In this document: positions 53,790 to 63,170 of the stretch, one piece after another
Layout of the letters: each line of letters begins with the position of its first letter
Position numbering within the stretch: position 1 is the first letter of the stretch
Source: Panorpa germanica
Taxonomy: Eukaryota; Arthropoda; Insecta; Mecoptera; Panorpidae
DNA: 64,000 nucleotides
NCBI GenBank assembly: GCA_963678705.1
Contig: OY783207.1
Span: 23,596,001-23,660,000 of the forward strand
Direction: 5' to 3'
Notes under the pieces: model-generated
Seen by the model: only the letters and a program-made list of their open reading frames with translations
Told to the model about the DNA's origin: nothing
Databases searched by the model: none
Translations under genes and position numbers: made by a program

Positions 53790-54431
53790 AATTTTATTAA
53801 TACTTATTATACTACTATTTTATGAATTTTAAATGTAGAGTCGTTCTAGCAGTCAGTATTGTCTACGGAGTCACCAGTTCAAGATCTGAAAAGAAAAATT
53901 AATATCTTCTAAATAAATATAATACAATGACTATAGTTGAACAGTCTTTTTTGAACATGAACATTGACTGTGTAACATTTAAATATTCTTTAATTTTTAA
54001 CATATTCATTAACAGTATATCTTAACTTTATATCTTACTTGAGTAGGCAGTACATTTATCATTTACACTTTTGTGATTATGTTATTATATATTTTACTTT
54101 AAAAATTTACTGAGCTCATAATTTTTAATTTTTCATTCTCTCACTAACAACACAGTTGCAATCACATTCGGTTCGGGTAGATTCGGGGCTAAGGTTTGTA
54201 ACCAGTGATATAGAGGAATAAGGAAGGAGTAAGGGAATAAGGAATTTTACAATTAAATAAAAATAATAAACTGCAACTCACTTGAGCGTAGTGATTGATG
54301 ACGGAACTGGACCAGGCCGCTTCCCCAGGACGTAAAACTCTCGGGGTTCAGGAACACAGTGGATCGTGAGTGACGTCATCGATGTGGAGGTTATGACAAA
54401 GGTATACACTTGATGCACTAAGCTGGAGGAC
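53790..54431 (-). CDS. 3' end of an unidentified minus-strand gene
   Basis: On the minus strand, 54431-54282 is an open, well-bounded exon (acceptor TTAATTTCAG, donor AA|GTGAGT). It joins in frame to a final exon at 53885, where the codons read Lys, Ser, stop (TGA 53881-53879). A minus-strand AATAAA lies at 53798-53793. The 150-bp exon encodes SSSLVHQVYTFVITSTSM, then HCVPEPREFYVLGKRPGP and SSITTLK. I do not recognise the protein. The exon starts in phase 2, so at least one exon must lie at higher coordinates; a weak candidate is at about 54565-54490. Its remaining exons may lie beyond part of the TTLL array. Confidence 0.45.
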
Positions 54432-54663
54432 CTGAAATTAATGAATAGACATTAATAATAAAACCGCAAACAAAGAAGATTCTCACAAGTGATGTAAGTG
54501 AATAAATCTCGTTGGTAACAAGTAAGAAATGTCATCAATTTTCTGTTTGCTGTATGAATTTCATATTTGCAAGAAACAAAACACAGTCAGTTTTTATATT
54601 TGACTTTTTGTTTAAAAGTCTAATTTTTTTATCGTTTATATATTAGAAAATATTTAGCAAAAT

Positions 54664-56789
54664 ATGTTAATTTGTGATTCGAATCAGATGCAGGAAGTAT
54701 GGCAAAAATGTGGCAAAGTAAATTATGACATATTAAAAAAAATAATTCGTATCGTTTACCACCCGGTTGGTTTTTTTCTGTTTACTTCATTCATATTTAT
54801 CCTTGGAGGTTTATGGCCGGAGTATGCAGTTAAGATAGAAATTAAGAAATTGATGAATACCAACGAGTCTGTTGTTTCTACGATTCCGACGTATTTGATG
54901 TACGTGCGGCCTGAATATCAGGAGCGGTTGGAGCACGTGCGGGGGGTTCTCGCTCATCTAGGATTCAAGGGGTCCACTTCCACAACGGAGTGGGACTTAT
55001 TCTGGAGTTTTACGTACCCGTTCCTCAAACTATTTAAGATATTAAGCATAGTGCAGCCGCACCAGAAGGTGAACCATATCCCGGGAGCTGTTTTAATTAC
55101 AAATAAAGAAGTTCTTTCAATGGAAGGGCACAGTTATCAACCTAAGGCATTTCTGATTCCAAAGGACAGAGAAAAGCTTCTGGAATATGCAAGGGCTAAC
55201 CAAAATGCCTTGTTTGTAGAGAAAGGGATCGCTCATAGGGGCGTGAAGATCACAAATATTTATAATGCTGAGTTATGGAAGAAACCGGACGTCTTCATCC
55301 AGGAATACATAGCCAACCCTCTGCTAGTAGATGGACATAAATTCGAAATGGGCGTCTACACCATCGTCACGTCGATAGATCCCTTACGGATCTACATCTA
55401 CAACGGAGACATCTTGTTTAGGTATTGCCCGATGAAGTACCACCCCTTCGACCATACAAAAACCGATAAATACGTAACCACCGAGTTCTACCTCCCCACG
55501 TGGGAGCTACCCTCCCTAACTCAACATTTCAGCGCCCTGGAGCACAGCATGCGGGATTGTTTTGTCAATTACTTCGACAGTAAGGGTGTCGACACTAAAG
55601 CCATGTTCCAGCAAGTGGAGGAAGCCATTACGGATGTTATGTTGCAGAAGGAAGACAAAATGAAGGAGTTCTACAAGGTGTTCCAGTCGAAGCAAAGCTT
55701 CTTCGAGTTGTTGCGGTTCGATTTCATTGTAGATGACAATCTCCGGGTTTATCTTCTCGAGGTGAACTTGAGCCCTAATTTAAGCTCCAAGAGAAGACCG
55801 CAAAGCGCCGTTCTGTATGAGCAACTCCTCTACAGTACGATGAGCCTAGTCGGGGTGGCACATTACGATAAGACAGAAAGGTAAGCCCTTAGTAAAAACC
55901 ATTCACTACAACACTATTGAACATTTCAACTATCCTATGTTTACGCGATTCGTATGGTGGCTCGAAAACGGCTTCGCGCATTTTCTTGAAAATTGCCTAT
56001 TTCGTAGAGAAAAAAATTCTAAGATTTTTGGCGTACTCGGATTTTCTCCTGAATTTCCTGGAAAGCCATAATTTTGGAAAAACTAAAAAAAAAATTTTAC
56101 TTTTTGCTCTATAACTTTTAATTCACAAAAGACAGAAAGTTGAAATTTTGCATGTGCTTTACGGTGTTCAATGCTAACATTTTTTGAAAATTAGAAATTT
56201 AAAAATTGGAAAAGGGGGCGCGGTAGAAAACTCAAATTTCGGATTACATAATAATGAAATGTTATTAAGAAAAAAAATTTCAAAATTCAAAAATTTTATT
56301 TAAGGGCACGGAGGCGGTTTTTGCCGAGGTTAAAAATGTGGCTAGAAAGTTGAAATTGTATATATGGGCTAACTTTGGTACCTAACTTACAAATCGAAAT
56401 TTAATTCACACATAAAAGACAGTCGTCGCTTGCGACGGGGGTTAACTCTAGTTTACAATATTTTCAGAACACAGAAGGAGCAAGTTGTTCTACATCCGAA
56501 GAGAAACATTTTGACGAATGAAAGTAATTGTTCCACTAGAAATTGTGCGCTAAGGTGCGGAGCCGCAGAATGCAGTTTGTGCTGGAAATGCTTGGATGAA
56601 GAAATGAAACAAAACTTAAATGAAGCTTACAGAGAACATCTCCATCGCGTTGAATGTAAGAGAATATTCCCGCCAACTATGACTGGTGAAGACCTTCCTC
56701 AGGAGCATCTCAATAAGTTTTCACCACGAAATCAAATCATGATGAAGTGGTTTAATGCCAAATGTAAGGAAGACCTCAGCTGGTGTTAA
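54664..56789 (+). CDS. TTLL15: TTLL15-like protein, array copy 3
   Basis: Exons 54664-55880 and 56468-56789 join to 512 residues. The N-terminal tail is short (about 35 residues, MLICDSNQMQEVWQKCGKV), followed by a membrane helix (FFLFTSFIFILGGLW). TTL motifs are intact: HQKVNHIPGAVLITNK, ATP-loop lysine in LFVEKGIAHRGVKI, DGHKFEMGVYTIVTS, and the metal site FDFIVDDNLRVYLLEVNLSP. The Asp of HKFD is Glu here. The Cys-rich last exon reads CGAAECSLCWKCLDEE and ends EDLSWC. Exon 2 is GC-richer than in the neighbouring copies. The intron is enlarged to 587 bp by an insertion, whereas other copies have about 53-85 bp at this site. Confidence 0.86.
55905..56445. repeat. Insertion in copy 3 intron
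   Basis: About 510 bp of extra sequence compared with the homologous introns of the other copies. It is rich in A/T runs and contains phrases such as AGTTGAAATTTTGCATGTGC, typical of diverged insect interspersed repeats, and CAGTCGTCGCTTGCGACGGG near its 3' side, a short GC-rich inverted repeat (GTCG-CTTG-CGAC). No frame is conserved. The precise borders are uncertain. Confidence 0.45.
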
Positions 56790-56970
56790 ATTATTTATAA
56801 ACATTTACAATTAAAAATAATATCGCGTCTTAATGTTGTAGACCGTATTTATTTTATAAGACACGAACTTTTGATATTTATTATTTAAAGAATAAACTAT
56901 TTTGTACAGCTATCTCTCTACTTAATAAAGTTAAAAAAAATACATGTGTACGTTAAAGATGTTGCAGCTA

Positions 56971-57080
56971 ATTTAGGGGCAAGGAAATTGATGTGCCATC
57001 TATGAACTGTAATATGAAACATAATAATGTGGTAACTTATTTAAACAATAGATGGCATATCAATTTCACTACACCTAAAG
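56971..57080. repeat. Small foldback element
   Basis: Two ~33-bp arms face each other across about 40 bp: ATTTAGGGGCAAGGAAATTG continuing ATGTGCCATCTATG, and its imperfect inverse AATAGATGGCATATCAATTT continuing CACTACACCTAAAG. A few mismatches interrupt the stem. It lies between copies 3 and 4, downstream of the copy 3 poly(A) region. It could be a tiny MITE or, less likely, a small-RNA precursor. Confidence 0.6.
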
Positions 57081-57542
57081 ATTATGCATCATAATATACA
57101 CAATCATTGTATTTCTTAAAAAAAAATCATAACTTAAAAAAATGAATAAGATAAAAAGTCAATTATATAAAAATTATAAAGTAATCCTTTTTGCATATTT
57201 ATAGTGATATTTTATCAAAATAAAAAGTTCTACGATTTTCTTAATTTCTTAAAAGGTAAAATTTATATGTTAAGTATAATAAAATATTTGCAAAGCTGTG
57301 ACGCAGTTCATATAAAATGTAACACGCAGGTAAAATGTTACTCGCCTGGTTATTAGGCTACTAGATAATAAACATATTAAAAATATTGTCAAACATTATT
57401 AATTATTGATACAGTCGCATCCTGGCAGGCTAGAAAAAAACAATGGACTGTTGAATTGTAGTGTGAACAATTTCATTATTTGTTTAAAAAGAAAATTCAC
57501 TGAAATATTCGGTTGGAAAATTAATCACCCCCTGAAATCACA

Positions 57543-59180
57543 ATGCAACCTCCTGATACAGATCAGATTAAGGAAGATGAGACAACTTCAAAGAAAATTG
57601 GAAAATTTCAAAGAGCAAAAGAAATGATTATGGCGCTGGACAAAGCCCTTAGCCTGAAGCACCCGCTGGGCTTCACTGTATTCACTTCCATAGTGTTCAT
57701 ACTAGGGTCCGTATGTTCGGAGCTGAAATACGGAGAATCCAGAAGAGAGGCCATGCACAACATCACTCACAAGCCGGAACCAAAGACGAAGCCGATTTAT
57801 TGGTTGTATCCAACAACGGAAGTTAGCGATGACTTCGAAAACCTACAGACAGTTCTACGGCGATTGGGATACAAGCAAGAGTTTAATTCCAGCAACTGGG
57901 ACGTTCTTTGGGCAACCAACTTTACCAACATAACCGAGGAGCTGACCAATTTAGAAAGCCATCAGAAAGTCAATCACATTCCAGGGTCGGGAAACATCAC
58001 AAACAAAATGTATTTATCAATGACGGAGAGCAAATTCATCCCCAAATCATTTCGCCTACCGGAGGAGCTAAAGGAGTTTCGGGAATATGTCCAAAGTGAC
58101 CACAATAAGTTGTTTGTTGAGAAGAGCAACAACCGCAGAGGAGTTCTGATTAAGAATCCAAACGAATTCGTTATAAACGATGAGGAAACTTTTGTTCAAG
58201 AATATGTAGGCAACCCACTGTTAGTGGATGGATATAAATTCGACGTTGGCGTCTACGCGATAATAACATCCATCAGTCCACTGAGGGTGTACATTTACAA
58301 CGGCGACTTCCTAATTACTAAGTGTACTACCAAATATTACCCTTTCGATGCACTGAAAACGGATAAATACGTAAAACCGAATGGATCGTTACCAGAAGAT
58401 AAACAATCGTCCATTGCGATGTACAACAAAGCGTTTGGCCAGGGAATGCGCGATAGTTTGAAGGCTTATTTCAGAAGAAAAGGACTCACTTTGAATAAAG
58501 TTTGGTTGCAGATGGAACAAGCGATTGCGGAAATATGTGAGAAGAATGAAGACTATTTGATAGAGGCTGTTGATGACTACCCGTGGACCCGCAACTTTTT
58601 TGAGATTATTCGATTTGATTTTATGGTTGACAATAAATTAAATGTGCATTTGCTGAAAGCTAAAGCTAATCCTGAAGGATTCTCTGAAGCGATCAGACAG
58701 GACCATGTTTTTTGTGACCAGCTTCTCTACAGTGCGTTGAATTTGCTTGGGATTGGCCATCTCATTATGAAACCATCCTTACGCATAAGGTATGTCACTA
58801 CAATCTGATCTTCGAATACTTTAAACGGAATTTATTTAAGTTTCTTTATTTTTTTCAGATCACCAACTGAAGAACTTATGCAATCTGCTGAACGGAATAT
58901 TATGGTCAACGGAAATATCTGCGTAAGGGACGAGTGCATCGCTAGCTGCAATTTGACTGAGTGCCTCCTTTGTCGCACTTGTCTGGAGCCGGAGATGATG
59001 AAGCAACTCCACGATGCGTACAGGGAGCATGTTAACCGTATTGAATGCAAAAGAGTATTTCCACCAACGATGACCGGAGAGGATTTGTCTGAAGATTACC
59101 TCAAAGAATATTCCCTGATGAACCAATTGATGATCAAGTGGTTCAATGCTAAATGCAAGAACAACAAAGCCTGGTGTTAA
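57543..59180 (+). CDS. TTLL15: TTLL15-like protein, array copy 4, probably inactive
   Basis: Exons 57543-58789 and 58859-59180 join to 522 residues. The tail MQPPDTDQIKEDETTSKKIG leads to a membrane helix (HPLGFTVFTSIVFILGSV). HQKVNHIPGSGNITNK and the ATP-loop lysine (LFVEKSNNRRGVLI) remain. The metal-binding segment reads FDFMVDNKLNVHLLKAKANP where sister copies have LLEVN.SPN, so the Glu and Asn are both replaced by Lys. The usual FRYC of NGDILFRYC is ITKC. The frame is open, splice sites are good and the Cys-rich exon ends NKAWC, so this is a conserved-looking pseudoenzyme rather than a broken gene. Confidence 0.86.
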
Positions 59181-59538
59181 AATACCAGAAACCTTGGAAG
59201 TCATTTTATTTGAAACTTTTATTTTGTAATTGAAATTTTGTAGTGAATTATTCATTTTAGGTTTTTCTTATCTAATAAATATATTTTAATGTAAAATAAT
59301 TTTAATTTAGAGGTACAATTTCTTGTAATTTTAAAATTCTTTTTAATATATTAAATAGCTACTTATTAAAATTAATTTCACGTAGTTAAAGATCTAGTGA
59401 GTAGTGAGTGAGGTAACTTTAGAACCAAAAGACGGTAATTGTAAGAAACAATTGAATAAAGAACATCGTATATTTTGTGGTTTTGCTTTTGAAAGGAATT
59501 AATAATTTCTTGTTTTTCGAATTATTTTTATTTTGAAT

Positions 59539-61173
59539 ATGTCAGTGATTAAAAACCTGGAAGAAGTAACACAATCCAAAAATGTAATAGTAATCTTCAT
59601 TAAGTTGTTACTTAATTACTTTATTAAGAAAACTTCGCAAATAAAGCATCCAGTAAGATTTCTGTTACTTGTCCTGATAATTTTTGGGTTAGGAGCCATA
59701 TATTCCGATTTGAAATTTAGAATCGAACTAAGAAGTTTAAGAAAAGTTTTGGTGCCACCATCCCGGTTGAGCTACGAGTTTGTAACACACGATGTCGAAC
59801 AACTTAACCATCTGGAGCTGGTACTGAAGCGACTGGGATACAAGTCCACATTGGATAAGGATGAGGTCGCCCATTTCCTCTGGATTGTCAATTTCTCACT
59901 GGAGCGATTTCATGAAATGTTAACAGACTTGAGCGCAGGACAGATCGTAAATCATTGGCCAAGTTTGGAAGTAATAACGAGTAAAGTAAATCTCTCCAAG
60001 ACAGATAGTTTATACATTCCGAAATCTTTTCGAATTCCGGAGGATTTGAACGAGCTGACTGAGTATGCAAAGAACGAGTCTGATTCTCAGTTCATGCAGA
60101 AACATGTCCTGCACAGATCCGTCTCAATGAAACCTTTCGATGAACTGGATTTGAACAATTCCCTTAGTTTCGTCCAGGAATTTATAGACAAACCATTTCT
60201 GATTGATGGCCACAAATTTGACATTGGTGTTTACACAATAGTGACATCATTAGATCCATTGAGGGTCTACATATATAACGGCGATATCCTCTTCCGATAT
60301 TGCCCCGAGAAGTACCATCCCTTCGACGAATACAATTTGAACAAATACGTGCTGGCCGGTAATTACATCCCCACGTGGGGCATGCCGTCCTTGACAGTTT
60401 ACTTTACCTCGTTCAAATATGGAATGAGAGACAGTTTCGACTACCGCATGAGAGCCATGGGAATTGATCCAGATAAGATATGGGAACAAATAGAAGAAGC
60501 GATATATGAAGTTATTTTCTTGAATGCTGAAAAGATGAAAAAACTTCGATCTTCGTACAATATGACGGGCAAAAACCATTTTGAAATGGTCCGCTATGAC
60601 TTTATCGTCGATGAAAACCTGGACGTTTACTTATTGGAAGTAAATTCGGGGCCCAATTTAAGTTCCAACATTTATGAGGACAACGCTGTTCTCTATGAAC
60701 AACTCATTTATAATATGCTGAGTTTAGTAGGAATTGCGCATAGGGTCAGTGCACCATATGTCAAGAATAAGTAAGTGACCTTCTACAGATGTACTTCATT
60801 TTGTTTATACGTAAATCCAATGTTAATAAACTTAAATTTCAGATCGTTTGCTACATCAGAATTAATGCAGTCAGCAGAGAGAAATGTTTTGACAAATGAA
60901 TTAGAATGTGAAGCCAACGATTGTAGCAGCAACAACTGCAACAACACCGCTTGCTGGCTATGCCGCGATTGTTTGGATTCGAAAATGATATCCCAGTTCC
61001 ATGCGGCCTATAGGGAGCATATTAACAAACTTGATTGCAAAAGAGTTTTCCCACCAGCACTACTGACTGGTGGAATTTTCGCAGATGAGTACTTGGAACA
61101 ATTCTCTACTAATGATAAACTAATGCTTCAATGGTTTAACGTCAAATGCAGGGAAGATGAATCGTGGTGTTAG
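59539..61173 (+). CDS. TTLL15: TTLL15-like protein, array copy 5
   Basis: Exons 59539-60770 and 60843-61173 join to 520 residues. ATG 59539 (MSVIKNLEEVTQSKN) is the first in-frame start. A basic stretch KKTSQIKHPVR precedes the helix FLLLVLIIFGLGAIYSDL. The TTL domain has AGQIVNHWPSLEVITSK, the ATP-loop lysine in FMQKHVLHRSVSM (Gly after HR replaced by Ser), DGHKFDIGVYTIVTSLDPL, and an intact metal site YDFIVDENLDVYLLEVNSGP. The last exon reads CSSNNCNNTACWLCRDCLD and ends EDESWC. It lies 359 bp downstream of copy 4. Confidence 0.87.
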
Positions 61174-61399
61174 ACTGTTATGTTATGATTTACGATTATC
61201 GAATGTAATAAAGACAAAGCATTGAAGAAATATTTCACTGGTTTTATTGCATTTCCACAATCAGGTAGTCAGAGCCTATTTCGTGAACCAAGTATTAAAC
61301 AAATGAAAGAACAGACTACTTTGATAACTATATTCTTAGTTTATTACATTTATTTTTTTATATATTTTTTTTTTAAAGACTTTTGCCTAATAATTTTGT

Positions 61400-63001
61400 A
61401 TGGCAATGTCACGGACTTATCAGCTTCAGCATCAGAAAATCGTGGAGAATGTAGATGATAATGATATCAAGACAATTCAACGCAAGTTGCAAATAGTTCG
61501 GTTGGCAGCGGTGGCTCTAATAGCTTTCGGCGTCGGGTTTCAATTCCCGGAATATGAATTCCAAAACAATATAAATCGTCGTCAACTGATGCTTAATGAA
61601 ACCGTCTTAGAAAATATGTACTATCGGGTATACAAAATGCAAGTACTCGAACGCTTTACTGTCGAACACATTGAGATGGTTCTTCACCGACTGGGATACG
61701 CTGAAGCGCTTTATAGAAGAACCTGGGATCTCTTTTGGGCAAAAGAATTCTCTCTTTCAAAACTTTATACAACATTAAGAAACATGGAACCGAGTCAAAA
61801 GTTTAATTACTTTATACCTTTGGCCCATATATCAAATAAATCATTTTTGTCAACGACGAATAACTACGTTCCAAAGTCATTTCGATTACCAGATGGCGCC
61901 AAAGAGCTCCAGGAATATTCCGCTAAAAATCCGCATTTACATTTCATGCAGAAAAACAATAACCACCGAGGAAATTCTATAAAACCAATTGATAAAATAG
62001 ATTTGAACAACAGCAAAATCTTCGTCCAGCAATATGTCGATAACCCACTGTTAATAGATGGCCATAAATTTGACATTGGCGTTTACACCATAGTAACGTC
62101 ATTAGATCCCTTGCGAGTGTACATATACAATGGTGATATTTTGTTCAGGTTTTGCTTAACAAAGTACCATCCATTTGACCCTTCAAATATTGATAAATAC
62201 GTAATGCAAGGAGTCTACAAACCGACATGGAAGATGCCATCGTTGTCCCGTTATTTCAATGCGGCTGGATTAGGAATGCGGGATAGTTTCGACGCTTACA
62301 TGAAGAGCAAAGGTTTAGACTACCGTAAAATATGGTCACAAATTGAACAAATAATTATTGAAATATTTATGACGGTGGGCACCCCCAACATTGGCATCGA
62401 GCCCAATCGGAATTTCTTTGAATTACTGCGAATAGATTTTCTCGTCGATAATAATTTGAAGGTTCATCTGTTGGAAGTTAATGCGGGCCCTAATTTATGC
62501 AGCAAGCATGTTAAAGAAAATGTTGTCCTTTATGAGCAACTGTTATACAGCGTCTTTAGCTTGGTGGGGGTGGCACAACGGACGAGATCTAACTCCTTAC
62601 GTAAGAGGTAACAGTTTACTAACCCTAATTTGATTTGATTATAGATTCTAATTAATAACTTTAACCATTATTTTAGTGATTTTGAGTCACAGATGATGTT
62701 GACGGCTGAGAGAAATATTATCATGACGACCGAGGAAGTTCATGGAGCTAATAATTGTACAGGAAGATGCAATGCGTCAGAGTGCATTTTACGCAGAGAA
62801 TGTTTAGATCTAAGTATGATAAAAACGCTGCATGAAGCGTTTAAGGAACATATCAACAGACTTGAATGCAAGAGAGTTTTTCCTCCTACTATGAACGGAG
62901 AAGATTTGTCGGAGGAATTTTTAGGAAATTTTTCACAACGAAATCAAATAATGATGAAATGGTTTAACGCTAAATGTAAAGAAGACGCGAGCTGGTGTTG
63001 A
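61400..63001 (+). CDS. TTLL15: TTLL15-like protein, array copy 6
   Basis: Exons 61400-62607 and 62677-63001 join to 510 residues. The start is MAMSRTYQLQHQKIVEN, with a second Met at residue 3. The membrane helix is LAAVALIAFGVGFQF. Motifs are SQKFNYFIPLAHISNKS in place of the usual VNHxPG, ATP-loop lysine in FMQKNNNHRGNSI, DGHKFDIGVYTIVTSLDPL, and metal site IDFLVDNNLKVHLLEVNAGP. The last exon reads CNASECILRRECLD, losing one conserved Cys to Arg, and ends EDASWC. The start of copy 7 follows 170 bp after the stop. Confidence 0.87.
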
Positions 63002-63170
63002 CCCGTCTAGACAAATGTAATTTATAATAAATTGAAACGTTAACATTATTTTGTAGTTATTATAACTTAGAATGCTCAGTTAAAAAATAAATGACAAATG
63101 ACGACTTTGATCAACTTTTTATATATGATTTTTAATTTAATGATTTTATCTTAAAATTGATCCTTAAAAG

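Noticed and set aside
56994-57056. microRNA gene call
   Set aside because: The stem is long and symmetric and there is no expression evidence, so I list it only as a foldback repeat.
57406-57627. 73-codon frame before TTLL copy 4
   Set aside because: It overlaps the copy 4 start in another frame and has no family match; the ATG at 57543 aligns with the array layout.
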